A stretch of DNA of 64,000 nt from the NCBI GenBank assembly GCA_903937385.1, contig CAIZZF010000020.1, positions 62,001-126,000 on the forward strand. Reading direction: 5' to 3'. A program made the position numbers and the translations under genes. The notes under the pieces are model-generated. The model worked only from the letters and a program-made list of their open reading frames with translations. It was not told where the DNA came from and did no database searches. Positions within the stretch are counted from its first letter, which is position 1. Every line of letters begins with the position of its first letter. Source of the stretch: an uncultured Holophagaceae bacterium. Its GTDB lineage: Bacteria; Acidobacteriota; Holophagae; Holophagales; Holophagaceae. This document shows, piece by piece, positions 22,778-30,925 of the stretch.

Positions 22778-24587
22778 TCTCCTCGGAGAGGGGCCAACGG
22801 GCAAGGACCCCGGTGCCCTGGCCCGGGGCCGAGGTGACGATCAGGGAACCGCCGAAGAGCTCCGCCCGCTCCTGCATGGAGACCAGGCCAAAGCCTCCCG
22901 TCTGGTCGGGCGTCCGGCGCTCGTCGGTATTGAAGCCGATGCCGTCGTCCACGACCATCAGCTGGAGGTCGCCGAGGACCTGCCTCAGGAGCACGGTGAC
23001 GGTCGCGGCCTGGCTGTACTTCGCCGCGTTGTTCATGGCCTCCTGGAGGATGCGGAAGATGTTCGTCTTGAGGGACTCCGGCACCTCGAACTCCTCCACC
23101 TCGATGCGGCGGACCACCTCCAGGTGCGGGTAGGTGGACTGGAACTCCCGGGTGAACCAGGCGATGGTGGCGAGCAGGCCCAGGTCGTCCAGGGTCGTGG
23201 GACGCAGGGCCATGGAGATGCGGCGGACCTCCTCCACGGCGGCCTGGATCACGGGGACCACCGCCTGGAGGGTCCTGCCCCGCTCGAGGTCCGGGACGGC
23301 CTCCTCCTGCTCATCCAGGGCCCGCTCCACCATGAACTTCACGGCGCTGAGGGACTGCCCGATGCTGTCGTGGAGTTCCTGGGCCACGCGCCGGCGCTCT
23401 CCCTCCTGGGCGGACATGAGCCGGGCGCTGAGGCGATGGAGGGCCTCCTGGGAGTCCCGGAGCGCCTTCTCAGCCTTGTGGCGCTCCGTGATGTCCTGGA
23501 TGTTGCCGAGCAGGGCCGGCTCTCCGCCGTAGCGGATCAGGGCGCTCCGGCCGGCGATCCAGCGAACATCGCCCGAGGCATCGATGATCCGGCACTCGTA
23601 GTCCTGGGTCGCCCCCTGGCCCGCCAGACGCTGCCGCCAGAGTTCTCTCACTCCGGGCCAGTCTTCGGGATGGACAATGTCCGCCACGTCCATGGCCGCC
23701 AAATCCTCCAGGGTGCGTCCCACCATCTGGAAGAACCGCTGGTTGCCGAAGACGAGCTTCCCGTTCCGGTAGATGAAGACGCCGGTGGGGGAGTTCTCCA
23801 CCACGGTGCTGTATTTCTCCTCGGAGTCCTGGAGGGCCGTCTCGGCGCCCTTCCGCTCGGTGATGTCGATGAAGGTGTAGACGAACCCCGCGATGGAGCC
23901 ATTCTCGCGCCAGATGGGCGAGCAGGTCAGGTAGGCCGGGAAGGTGGAGCCATCCCGGCGGTGGGCCCGGACTTCCCCGGCCCAGCCCTTGACCGCGCCA
24001 AAGCCGGACAGTCCTGTCCGCGCAGCCTCCGAGGTGAAGCCGGTGACCTTGGCCAGGGTCTGGCCCCGGATCTCGTCTTCGGACCACCCGAACAGCCACT
24101 CGGCAAACCGGTTCCAGTAGAGGATCACCCCGCCCTTGCCCGTGGCCACCACGGCCTGCTGCACCACTGCGAGGATCCGGGCCTGGAACTGGATGCGGGC
24201 ATCGGCCTTTGTCCGCTCCATGACCTCGGTCTGCAGCCGCCGCTCCGCGTCATGGTGGAGCGCCTGATTCCTCTCCACCAGCTCCTGGACGGCCCGCTCA
24301 GCCTCGGCCTTCTCGTAGAGGCCCCGGGCCATGGGCTTGGCCAGCAGGTAGTAGATGACGGGTCCCGCGACCAGGATCAGGGTGCCCGAGTCTACGAAGG
24401 CCATGACCAGGTGGCTGGTCCCGAACAGCGGTTCCAGCAGCACCATGATCGTGAACTCGATGATGACGATGACCGCGGCCACCGCCAGGTAGGACCGCAG
24501 GAGGGGCCGGTTCTGCCCCAGGCGGGCCGCCAGCGGCGCCGAGGACCGTCGCTTGGAATCGGGGGGTGGAGAAGCGGACGGGGCCAC
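22767..24587 (-). CDS. Membrane PAS-PAS sensor histidine kinase (HisKA_3/NarX type)
   Basis: A 606-residue kinase. Two membrane segments near the N-terminus (AVAAVIVIIEFTIMVLLEPL and SGTLILVAGPVIYYLL) precede two PAS/PAC domains, each ending in an ITERK/ITERH-type motif. The HisKA_3 phospho-acceptor is in RRRVAQELHDSIGQSLSAVK and an HATPase domain follows (LQEAMNNAAKYSQAA, VVDDGIGFN, GGFGLVSMQERAELFGG). It should autophosphorylate and signal to the NarL-type regulator that converges on it. The start is GTG at 24587. The ligand is unknown; two PAS domains suggest redox, light or small-molecule sensing. The gene lies 26 bp after the FKBP gene on the same strand. Confidence 0.93.
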   Translation of the reverse strand: MAPSASPPPDSKRRSSAPLAARLGQNRPLLRSYLAVAAVIVIIEFTIMVLLEPLFGTSHLVMAFVDSGTLILVAGPVIYYLLAKPMARGLYEKAEAERAVQELVERNQALHHDAERRLQTEVMERTKADARIQFQARILAVVQQAVVATGKGGVILYWNRFAEWLFGWSEDEIRGQTLAKVTGFTSEAARTGLSGFGAVKGWAGEVRAHRRDGSTFPAYLTCSPIWRENGSIAGFVYTFIDITERKGAETALQDSEEKYSTVVENSPTGVFIYRNGKLVFGNQRFFQMVGRTLEDLAAMDVADIVHPEDWPGVRELWRQRLAGQGATQDYECRIIDASGDVRWIAGRSALIRYGGEPALLGNIQDITERHKAEKALRDSQEALHRLSARLMSAQEGERRRVAQELHDSIGQSLSAVKFMVERALDEQEEAVPDLERGRTLQAVVPVIQAAVEEVRRISMALRPTTLDDLGLLATIAWFTREFQSTYPHLEVVRRIEVEEFEVPESLKTNIFRILQEAMNNAAKYSQAATVTVLLRQVLGDLQLMVVDDGIGFNTDERRTPDQTGGFGLVSMQERAELFGGSLIVTSAPGQGTGVLARWPLSEETSS

Positions 24588-24613
24588 GGGAACCTGGAGG
24601 GAGCGGTCCGGCG

Positions 24614-25066
24614 CTAGCGGAGGTCGACGAGTTCGAATTCAAACAGCAGGTTCGCCCCGAGTGGGATGTCCTCCTTGGCCTCGCGAGGGGAGTAGCCCAG
24701 CGCGGGCGGGATCCGGAGGAGCCGCTTGCCACCCTTTTTCATGGTGGCAAGGCCCTCGTCCCAGCCCTTGATCACGCGGCCCACGCCCAGGGGGAACGTG
24801 GCTGGGAAGCCCCGCTTGCGGGTATCCAGGATCAGGCGGCCCTTCTCACCCTTCTCCTCGATCCAGCCCAGCACCTCCACCGTGCAGCTCTGGCCCAGGG
24901 TGGGCGAAGGGCCTGCTCCGGGAAGGAGGTCCAGGATGCCGAGGCCGCTGGGGGTGGTCAGCCAGACAGGTCCCTGCGCCTTCGCGGGTGCCGAGGCCTG
25001 CGGGGCGCGGCAGCCCATGGCGGCCAGGGACAGCAGGAGGCAGGAGAGGGCAAGGTGGGCACGCAT
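24614..25066 (-). CDS. FKBP-type peptidyl-prolyl isomerase lipoprotein
   Basis: A 150-residue protein. The signal peptide ends in the lipobox LAAMGC (Cys19), so it is predicted to be lipid-anchored. The FKBP core shows GQSCTVEVLGWIEEKGEKG, FPLGVGRVIKGWDEGLATMK, GGKRLLRIPPALGY and PLGANLLFEFELVDL, with the conserved aromatic pocket residues. It should isomerise X-Pro bonds in periplasmic proteins. AGGAGGATCGTC precedes the ATG. It is the second prolyl isomerase in the window, beside the cyclophilin at 539-2368. Confidence 0.93.
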   Translation of the reverse strand: MRAHLALSCLLLSLAAMGCRAPQASAPAKAQGPVWLTTPSGLGILDLLPGAGPSPTLGQSCTVEVLGWIEEKGEKGRLILDTRKRGFPATFPLGVGRVIKGWDEGLATMKKGGKRLLRIPPALGYSPREAKEDIPLGANLLFEFELVDLR

Positions 25067-25139
25067 GACGATCCTCCTGAGCGGGAGTGAGCGTCAAGGC
25101 TACCAGAACCGTTGTCGGGACAGAGGGGTGATCGGGCCT

Positions 25140-26954
25140 TCAGCCGCCGTACATGCCCTCGATCTGGCTGGCGTACAGCTGGTTGACGACCCGGCGCTTC
25201 ACCTTGAGGGAGGGCGTCAGCTGGCCACCTTCCAGGGTCATCTCGTCCGCCAGGAGCGTGAACTTCTTCACGCGCTCGAAGTTCGACAGGTGCTGGTTGA
25301 TGCGCTCCAGGCGGCTGGCCATCTTCGCGAGCACCAGCGGGTTCTGGATGAGCTCGTTGTGGGTGGTGAAGAGGATCTTCTTGTAGCCGGCCCAGCGGGC
25401 CAGGCCATCGAAGTTGGGCACGATCAGGGCGCTGATGAAGTTCCGCTGGTCGCCGATCAGGACTGCCTGGGAGATGTACTTGTCCTCCTTCAGCATGTTC
25501 TCGATGGGCTGGGGGGCCACCTTCTTGCCGGCGCTGGTGATGATGAGTTCCTTCTTGCGGTCCGTGATGTAGAGGCGCCCCTGGTCGTCCATGTGGCCGA
25601 TGTCGCCGGTGTGGAAGTAGCCGTCGGCATCGATGGCTTCCTGGGTGGCCTTCTCGTTGTTCCAGTAGCCCACCATGATGTTCGGTCCCTGGCAGAGGAT
25701 CTCGCCATCCTCGGCGATCTTCACGAAGGGCCTACCATCGCAGTCCTTGTAGAGGGGCCGCCCCACGCAGCCCGGCACGACCTCGCCGAAGCGGTTGATG
25801 GTGATGACCGGGCTGGTCTCCGTGAGGCCGTAGCCTTCGAGGATGGGCAGGCCGACGATCCAGAAGAACTCCATGATCCGGGGCCCCAGGGGCGCGCCCC
25901 CGCTGACGGCCAGCTCGAAGCGGCCGCCGAGGCGGGCCGCGATCTTGTCAAAGACCAGCTTCCGGGCGATGGCGTAGCGGAAGCCGTTCCAGCCGCCGGG
26001 CTTGCGGCCCTCGTAGAGGTCGCCCACCACGCTGCGGCCAGCCTCCATGGACCAGTGGAAGATGAGGCGCTTCACGGCGCTGGCCGAGGCCACGCCCTCA
26101 TAGATGCGGCCGAAGATCTTCTCGTAGATGCGCGGCACGGACGCGATGACCGTGGGCTGCACCTCCATGAGATCCGCGGCAACGGTGAGTACGCTCTCAG
26201 CGTAGTAGATGGAGGCGCCGATCTGGACCATGAGGAACTGGCCCGCCATGCGCTCGAAGATGTGGGTGAGGGGCAGGAAGCTGAGGGCGCGGTGGCCCTC
26301 ACCCATGTGCACGGCCTCGAGGGATGTGAGCACGTTGGAAACCAGGTTGCCGTGGGTGAGCATGGCGCCCTTGGGATCGCCGGTGGTGCCCGAGGTGTAG
26401 ATGAGGGTGAGGAGGTCCGAGGCCTTCCGCTGCTCGCCCCAGGCGCGCACCTCAGGCCGCCGCGCTTCCATCGCCTGGCCCTCCACCATGAGCGTGGCCC
26501 AGGTGACCAGGTTCCGGCCGGTGCCCTCCGGCAGGTCCCCGTCGAACAGCACGGCCGCCTCCAGGCCCGGCAGCTGGTCCCAGTGGGCCAGGACCTTGTC
26601 CAGCTGGCTCCGGTCGGAGCAGAGCACCCAGCGGGACTGGCTGTCCCGGAGGATGAAGGCCGCCTGCGCGGGGTTGAGCGTGGCGTAGATGGTGACGTCC
26701 GGCAGGCCCAGGATCGCGCAGGTGAAATCAGAGATGAACCACTCGGGACGGTTCTCCGAGAGGATCGCCACCCGGTCTCCGGCCACGAGGCCCCGGGCCG
26801 TCATGGCGAGCGCGAGCCGTTCAACCCGGGCCACGACCTCGACGTGGGAGATGGGCACGTAGACCCCGTCACGCTTGAACGCCAGGGCATCGGGGAGGTT
26901 GTTCTGGACGGCCTGATAGAAAAGTTGGGCAATCGTTTCGATTGGCTGCGCCAC
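25140..26954 (-). CDS. Long-chain fatty-acid--CoA ligase (AMP-forming)
   Basis: A ~604-residue member of the ANL superfamily. LLTLIYTSGTTGDPKGAMLT is the P-loop, followed by EGYGLTETSPVI, GYFHTGDIGHMDDQGRLYIT and DRKKELIITSAGKKVAPQPI. The overall size matches the ~600-residue FAA1/LACS-like bacterial subgroup. It activates fatty acids to acyl-CoA with ATP for beta-oxidation or lipid synthesis. The start is GTG 26954 (VAQPIETIAQLF), placed 6-9 bases after GGAG. The longer frame that runs on to 28016 only shadows the recombinase gene. It is transcribed divergently from the recombinase with a 42-bp gap. Confidence 0.93.
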   Translation of the reverse strand: MAQPIETIAQLFYQAVQNNLPDALAFKRDGVYVPISHVEVVARVERLALAMTARGLVAGDRVAILSENRPEWFISDFTCAILGLPDVTIYATLNPAQAAFILRDSQSRWVLCSDRSQLDKVLAHWDQLPGLEAAVLFDGDLPEGTGRNLVTWATLMVEGQAMEARRPEVRAWGEQRKASDLLTLIYTSGTTGDPKGAMLTHGNLVSNVLTSLEAVHMGEGHRALSFLPLTHIFERMAGQFLMVQIGASIYYAESVLTVAADLMEVQPTVIASVPRIYEKIFGRIYEGVASASAVKRLIFHWSMEAGRSVVGDLYEGRKPGGWNGFRYAIARKLVFDKIAARLGGRFELAVSGGAPLGPRIMEFFWIVGLPILEGYGLTETSPVITINRFGEVVPGCVGRPLYKDCDGRPFVKIAEDGEILCQGPNIMVGYWNNEKATQEAIDADGYFHTGDIGHMDDQGRLYITDRKKELIITSAGKKVAPQPIENMLKEDKYISQAVLIGDQRNFISALIVPNFDGLARWAGYKKILFTTHNELIQNPLVLAKMASRLERINQHLSNFERVKKFTLLADEMTLEGGQLTPSLKVKRRVVNQLYASQIEGMYGG

Positions 26955-26996
26955 AATGACTCCAGGGATTGGGGAATTGACCGCATGGTAACAGGG

Positions 26997-27908
26997 ATGA
27001 ACAGGCCGATGCTGGAGGAAGGAATCCAGTCCTTCCGCCTCGAGCAGCGGGCCCGCGGCGTATCCCCTCACACGGCAAGGGCTCAGCGGGGAGATCTGGA
27101 CAAACTGCTGGACCATGCTCTGCGCTCCCACTGGGAGTCCTGGGAGATCAGTCCCCGGACGCTGCGGGGCTTTGCCCTGGAGATGGGGGACCGGGGACTC
27201 GACCCCGCCAGCCAGGCCCGCACCCTCTCGACCGTGCGCAGCTTCTTCAAGTGGCTCTGGGAGACCGGGCGCATCCCGAGGAATCCGGCCACGGGCCTGC
27301 GGAATCCCCGCCTGCCCAAGCGCCTGCCGGCCTTCCTGACCGAAGGCGAGAGCACGGCCCTGCTGGACCTGCCACCGGCCACGGACTTCACCAGCGCCCG
27401 CCTGGCCTGCCTGCTGGAGCTGCTCTACGCCTCGGGCCTGCGGGTCTCTGAACTGGTCGGTCTGGACCTGCAGGACCTGCTCCCGGAGGAGCGCACCCTG
27501 CGGGTCCTGGGCAAGGGCCGCAAGGAGCGGCTGGTGCCCTACCACGTGCACGCGGCGGCGGTCCTGGAGGCCTACCTCAGCCACCGCTCGGCCTTCCTGG
27601 CGGCCAAGGTGCTCCCGCCCAGCCCGGCGATCTTCCTGAACCAGCGGGGGGGGCGGCTCACCCCCACCAGTGTACGGGCCCTGCTGCGCTCGGCCCTGGA
27701 CTCGGCGGCCCTGCGGTCGCGCATCAGCCCCCATGCCCTGCGGCACAGCTTCGCCACGCACCTGCTGAACCGGGGCATGGACCTGCGCGCGATCCAGGAG
27801 CTGCTCGGGCACGCCAGCCTCAGCACCACCCAGCGCTACACTCACCTCGGACTGGAAGAGCTGGCCAAGTCCTACGAGAAGGCCCACCCCCGGGCCCGGA
27901 CCGACTAA
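26997..27908 (+). CDS. Tyrosine recombinase XerC/XerD-like
   Basis: A ~303-residue recombinase. The N-terminal SAM-like DNA-binding domain (SPHTARAQRGDLDKLL) is followed by the catalytic domain. The full catalytic set is visible: Arg149 in YASGLRVSEL, Lys173 in LGKGRKERLVP, His246 and Arg249 in SPHALRHSFATHLL, His272 in ELLGHASLSTTQRYTH and the nucleophile Tyr281. It resolves chromosome dimers at dif with its partner; whether this is XerC or XerD is not decided here. ATG codons at 26985, 26997 and 27009 are all possible starts. No mobile-element genes flank it, so a phage or integron integrase is less likely. Confidence 0.92.
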   Translation: MNRPMLEEGIQSFRLEQRARGVSPHTARAQRGDLDKLLDHALRSHWESWEISPRTLRGFALEMGDRGLDPASQARTLSTVRSFFKWLWETGRIPRNPATGLRNPRLPKRLPAFLTEGESTALLDLPPATDFTSARLACLLELLYASGLRVSELVGLDLQDLLPEERTLRVLGKGRKERLVPYHVHAAAVLEAYLSHRSAFLAAKVLPPSPAIFLNQRGGRLTPTSVRALLRSALDSAALRSRISPHALRHSFATHLLNRGMDLRAIQELLGHASLSTTQRYTHLGLEELAKSYEKAHPRARTD

Positions 27909-27936
27909 CCCTGAAACCCGCCCCCGGAGCCTGACC

Positions 27937-28623
27937 ATGGAAGCCGTGATCCCCGTTCCCCCCTCGCCCGCCATCCCGGTCCACGGGACGACGGCCCTCT
28001 TTCCCGTTCGGCGCATCTACTGCATTGGCCGCAACTACGCCGACCACGCCCGGGAGATGGGCAGCGATCCCACCCGCGAGACCCCCTTTTTCTTTGGCAA
28101 GCCGCAGGACGCGGTGGTGCCGGGCGGCGGCGCGGTGGCCTATCCACCCGCCACGGCGAACCTGCACCACGAGGTCGAGCTGGTGGTGGCCCTGGCCCAG
28201 GGCGGCCGTGACATCCCGGCCGCCGAGGCCGAGCGGTGCATCTTCGGCTACGCCGTGGGCCTCGACCTGACCCGCCGGGACCTGCAGGCCCAGGCCAAGG
28301 ACAAGGGCCAGCCCTGGGACACGGCCAAGGGCTTTGACCAGTCCGCGCCCATCTCGCCGATCACCCCCGCCGCGGCCTCCGGGCACCCCTCGGCGGGGGC
28401 CATCTGGCTGTCCGTGAACGGCACCGAGCGGCAGCGGGGCAATCTGGACCAGCTTATCTGGAGCGTCCCCGAGGTCATCGCCCACATCTCGCACTACGTG
28501 GCCCTGGCCCCGGGGGACCTCATCTACACCGGCACCCCCGCCGGCGTCGGCCCCCTCGTACCCGGCGACCGCATCCGCTGCGGCATCGACGGCCTCGGTG
28601 AGCTCGAGGTTGTGATCGTCTAA
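27937..28623 (+). CDS. Fumarylacetoacetate hydrolase family protein
   Basis: A 228-residue protein. RRIYCIGRNYADHAREMG opens the catalytic fold. PFFFGKPQDAVV and LHHEVELVVALAQGG carry the metal-binding glutamates, and GYAVGLDLTRRDLQ and PGDLIYTGTPAGVGPL complete the FAH fold. Relatives include acylpyruvases and oxaloacetate tautomerase/decarboxylase (FAHD1-like), which cleave or tautomerise C-C bonds next to keto groups with Mg2+. GGAG lies about 9 bases before the ATG. It follows the recombinase by 28 bp. The exact substrate cannot be assigned. Confidence 0.9.
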   Translation: MEAVIPVPPSPAIPVHGTTALFPVRRIYCIGRNYADHAREMGSDPTRETPFFFGKPQDAVVPGGGAVAYPPATANLHHEVELVVALAQGGRDIPAAEAERCIFGYAVGLDLTRRDLQAQAKDKGQPWDTAKGFDQSAPISPITPAAASGHPSAGAIWLSVNGTERQRGNLDQLIWSVPEVIAHISHYVALAPGDLIYTGTPAGVGPLVPGDRIRCGIDGLGELEVVIV

Positions 28624-28664
28624 GCGGGAAAGACAACTGCAAAATCAACAAATAAATAACTTAT

Positions 28665-29080
28665 TAACCACCAAGAACACAAAAAAAGAAAGGTTCGTCG
28701 CGTTCTAGCGTGGAGGTTGGAGCCCGGGAAACCCGTTCTCCTCATCCCTGCCCGAGCCCCGCTGCCAGGGCCAGAAAAGCAATAAAACCAGCGGAAACCG
28801 GTGAGGAACAGTGAGGAACGGTGAGACTGCCAGGAGCTAAGGCTCTTTCTCACCGGCCCTCACTGTTCCTCACCGGTCCATCAGCTTTTTTGTCCGGACC
28901 CTGTGCCGCAAGGGAGATGCCCCTGAGCCAGGGATGATCTGGTCCGGACGCTGAGCCCCAATGCGCAGAGCACCTTCCATCAGGCGCCCCGCGGTGGCAT
29001 ACGCTATTCCGCGATGAACCAAAAGAAAAAGCTGAATTTGGAAGCTTTTCTTTGTGCCCTTTGTGGTCTTCGTGGTTAGG
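28665..29080. repeat. Gene-free 475-bp spacer bounded by a long-range inverted repeat
   Basis: Between the FAH gene and cheZ (28624-29098) I see no credible gene. TTAACCACCAAGAACACAAA at 28663 and its approximate inverse ending CTTCGTGGTTAGG at 29080 form a pair of ACCACGAAGACACAAAG-type arms about 350 bp apart. The arms are relatively AT-rich for this genome. A separate strong hairpin lies between them (28797-28877). The remainder shows no promoter or reading frame I would defend. The arms resemble the compact hairpin at 48311-48388. Confidence 0.5.
28797..28877. repeat. GTGAGGAAC-unit hairpin, possible terminator for the FAH gene
   Basis: A 29-nt left arm starting ACCGGTGAGGAACAGTGAGG (28797-28825) pairs with a right arm ending CTGTTCCTCACCGGT (28849-28877), with about three mismatches and a 23-nt loop. 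GTGAGGAAC repeats twice per arm with a 10-nt step. A T-run (28885-28890) follows shortly, so it could terminate plus-strand transcription. Confidence 0.6.
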
Positions 29081-29098
29081 TGTTTCGGTCTCTCTGGC

Positions 29099-30088
29099 CT
29101 AGTTCCCGCCGGCCTTCTTGAACTGGGCGATGATGTCGTCGACGCTGTCTTTGCGGCTGTCGGCTTCGAGGCTGGTGTCGAAGATGTGGTCTTGGGTGGC
29201 GACTTTGCGGTCCGTGAAGACGTCTTCGCTGGTCTCGCCGGCGTTGATGTTGAAGATGACCAGCAGGCGGTTCAGGCCGCCCTGGAACTGCTTCAGCAGG
29301 GTGACGACCTTCTCGATCTTCTGCCGGGTGATGTCCTGGAACTGGAGGATGTTCAGGATCTCGAAGGACTCGTCACTGACCGTCTGCAGGAGGCGCTTGG
29401 CCGGGGCCAGGTCCTCCTCGGCGCTGGGCGTGGCCAGCTGGTGGGCGAAGAGATACTCCAGGATCTCCTGGGCCAGGGCGTTGGGATCTTCGCCCGCGGC
29501 GGCGCGCTCCAGGAAGCCTGAGACCGACGCATGCAGGTTCGCCTGGTGCTCCTCCCGCAACCGGCCCGCTTCCTGGCAGGCCTGCAGGGCCCGGGTGGCA
29601 TCATCTGAGGCGGCCATGAGGGCGTCCAGGCGGTTCATGACGCTCTGGGTGGCCTCCTCCGTGTCCGTGGTGATGGCATCCAGCTGGGAGGCGAGCTCGG
29701 GCACCTGGGTGCTCTGGTGTTTCACCGAGGCATCCAGCTGCTGCAGGTTCAGCAAGGTCTGGTTGATGCTGCCGACAAGTGCGCCCAACTCCCCCTTGGC
29801 CTCGATGTCGATCTTCTGGTAGACCCGGCCGTTGGCCATGTCCTGGGCGGCTTCCGCCAGCCGGTGCAGGCTGGCCTGGGAGTCTCCCTGGAGCTCGCTG
29901 CGGAGGTCCCCGATGAGCTGCTCGAGGCTCAGCAGCCGCTGGTCGAGGCGCTCCCGGCGGGCCTGGAACTCCTCCACCAGATTCTCGGGCAGGTCGGTCT
30001 CGGGTTGGTCGGTCTCGGGCAGGTCGGTCTCGGGCAGGTCGGTCTCGGGCAGGTCGATCGGGGGCTGATCTTCAAGGGGCTCAGTCAT
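29099..30088 (-). CDS. cheZ: CheZ-like chemotaxis phosphatase
   Basis: A 329-residue protein, mostly helical. EILNILQFQDITRQKIEKVV matches the CheZ core, with the Asp/Gln catalytic pair in FQDITRQ that attacks CheY-phosphate. The C-terminus DSVDDIIAQFKKAGGN resembles the CheY-binding tail. The N-terminus has an acidic tandem PETDL repeat (five 15-nt DNA units). It should dephosphorylate CheY to control flagellar switching. It follows pdxJ and a DUF4388 gene on the same strand (18 bp gap), which is an unusual place for a chemotaxis gene. Confidence 0.85.
   Translation of the reverse strand: MTEPLEDQPPIDLPETDLPETDLPETDQPETDLPENLVEEFQARRERLDQRLLSLEQLIGDLRSELQGDSQASLHRLAEAAQDMANGRVYQKIDIEAKGELGALVGSINQTLLNLQQLDASVKHQSTQVPELASQLDAITTDTEEATQSVMNRLDALMAASDDATRALQACQEAGRLREEHQANLHASVSGFLERAAAGEDPNALAQEILEYLFAHQLATPSAEEDLAPAKRLLQTVSDESFEILNILQFQDITRQKIEKVVTLLKQFQGGLNRLLVIFNINAGETSEDVFTDRKVATQDHIFDTSLEADSRKDSVDDIIAQFKKAGGN
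29983..30057 (-). repeat. Five tandem 15-bp units inside cheZ
   Basis: Five consecutive 15-bp units of the type TCTCGGGCAGGTCGG (29983, 29998, 30013, 30028 and 30043) encode an acidic PETDL array near the CheZ N-terminus. The second unit has TT for CA, and the last differs at its final base. The unit keeps frame, so slippage would lengthen or shorten a linker without breaking the protein. Confidence 0.85.
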
Positions 30089-30106
30089 GGCGACTCCGGT
30101 TTGACC

Positions 30107-30925
30107 TCAGGGGGCGGGCCTCACATTAACAAGAGTCCCTTCGGCCAGTCCCCAGGCCTCCATGAGTTCTCGTGGGACCGCCAACTCAAACTCCGGGGAC
30201 CCCAGTTGAAAGGTCACCCGCTCCACCGCGGGCCCCTTGGGCCAGAGCACGCGCAGGTGCTGGATCCCCTGCTGGTAGGGCCCCATAGCGGCCCAGGTCG
30301 TCTCCAGGGATTTCGGCAGCTCCAGGTGGCGGGCCTTCCGGAAGAGTCCAGCTTTCAGCGGGACCACCCGCAGGCAGACATTCGGGTCGAGGACTTCGAG
30401 CCTCCCGGCGTCCCGGAGGACCGAGGCGGCCTGCCGGACGGCCACATCATGGTGGCCCGAGGCGCCCATGATGTCCTGGAAGTCCCGGTAGCCGTCGAAC
30501 AACGGGATGATCTTCCGGTCCTCGGCAAACAGCTTCAGCCCTTCGAAGAGGCGCGGGGCCGGCAGGGTGGGCCAGGGCACCGCCTTCAGGTCGGGGAAGA
30601 TGGTGTTCAGGCGGCGTCGGCTGTCCTGCAGGCGGACCGAGTCCATGAGCAGGTCGGGTACCGTGCGCCGGATGGAGACCGGCACCTGCACCTGAGTGGT
30701 CAGGAACTCGAACTGTCCCGAGGCCCACTCCAGGATCTCAAAGGCCGCCAGCTCGCCCTGGGCCGAGAGGGTCTCGGCATGGACGACGTTGCCGGAGGAG
30801 AAATAGAGCACCCCGCTGGCCCGGCCACAGCTCACCTGGAGCATGCCGGTCTTGCGGTTGGCGTTCAGCAGCTGGGCCACATCCAGGAGGGAGATGCTGT
30901 CCAGGGTGCCCCGGAGGTTGCTCAT
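30107..30925 (-). CDS. DUF4388 domain protein
   Basis: A 272-residue protein. The N-terminal ~100 residues are a DUF4388 (PATAN-like) domain: LRGTLDSISLLDVAQLLNAN, TGMLQVSCGRASGVLYFSSG and AFEILEWASGQFEFLT. The C-terminal part has no family I recognise. DUF4388 proteins are common beside two-component and gliding/chemotaxis genes and are thought to be adaptor modules. Its ATG overlaps the pdxJ stop (ATGA), and it precedes cheZ by 18 bp, so it may be a signalling partner of CheZ (inference). ATG 30925 was chosen; the longer antisense-like extension is a shadow. Confidence 0.85.
   Translation of the reverse strand: MSNLRGTLDSISLLDVAQLLNANRKTGMLQVSCGRASGVLYFSSGNVVHAETLSAQGELAAFEILEWASGQFEFLTTQVQVPVSIRRTVPDLLMDSVRLQDSRRRLNTIFPDLKAVPWPTLPAPRLFEGLKLFAEDRKIIPLFDGYRDFQDIMGASGHHDVAVRQAASVLRDAGRLEVLDPNVCLRVVPLKAGLFRKARHLELPKSLETTWAAMGPYQQGIQHLRVLWPKGPAVERVTFQLGSPEFELAVPRELMEAWGLAEGTLVNVRPAP

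Noticed and set aside
23124..24617. A 497-codon plus-strand frame opposite the histidine kinase
   Set aside because: No recognisable domain, and the opposite strand has PAS, HisKA_3 and HATPase motifs.
26997..27908. Tyrosine recombinase as a sign of a mobile island
   Set aside because: No attachment-site repeats, phage genes or composition shift around it. Sequence and size fit XerC/D.
25140..28016. A 958-codon minus-strand frame covering acyl-CoA synthetase and the recombinase gene
   Set aside because: Only the part up to 26954 shows acyl-CoA synthetase homology. The rest is a mirror of the clear recombinase on the other strand.
28620..28853. A 77-codon minus-strand frame in the FAH-cheZ spacer
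   Set aside because: Overlaps the repeat arms and the FAH stop, with no ribosome site or domain.
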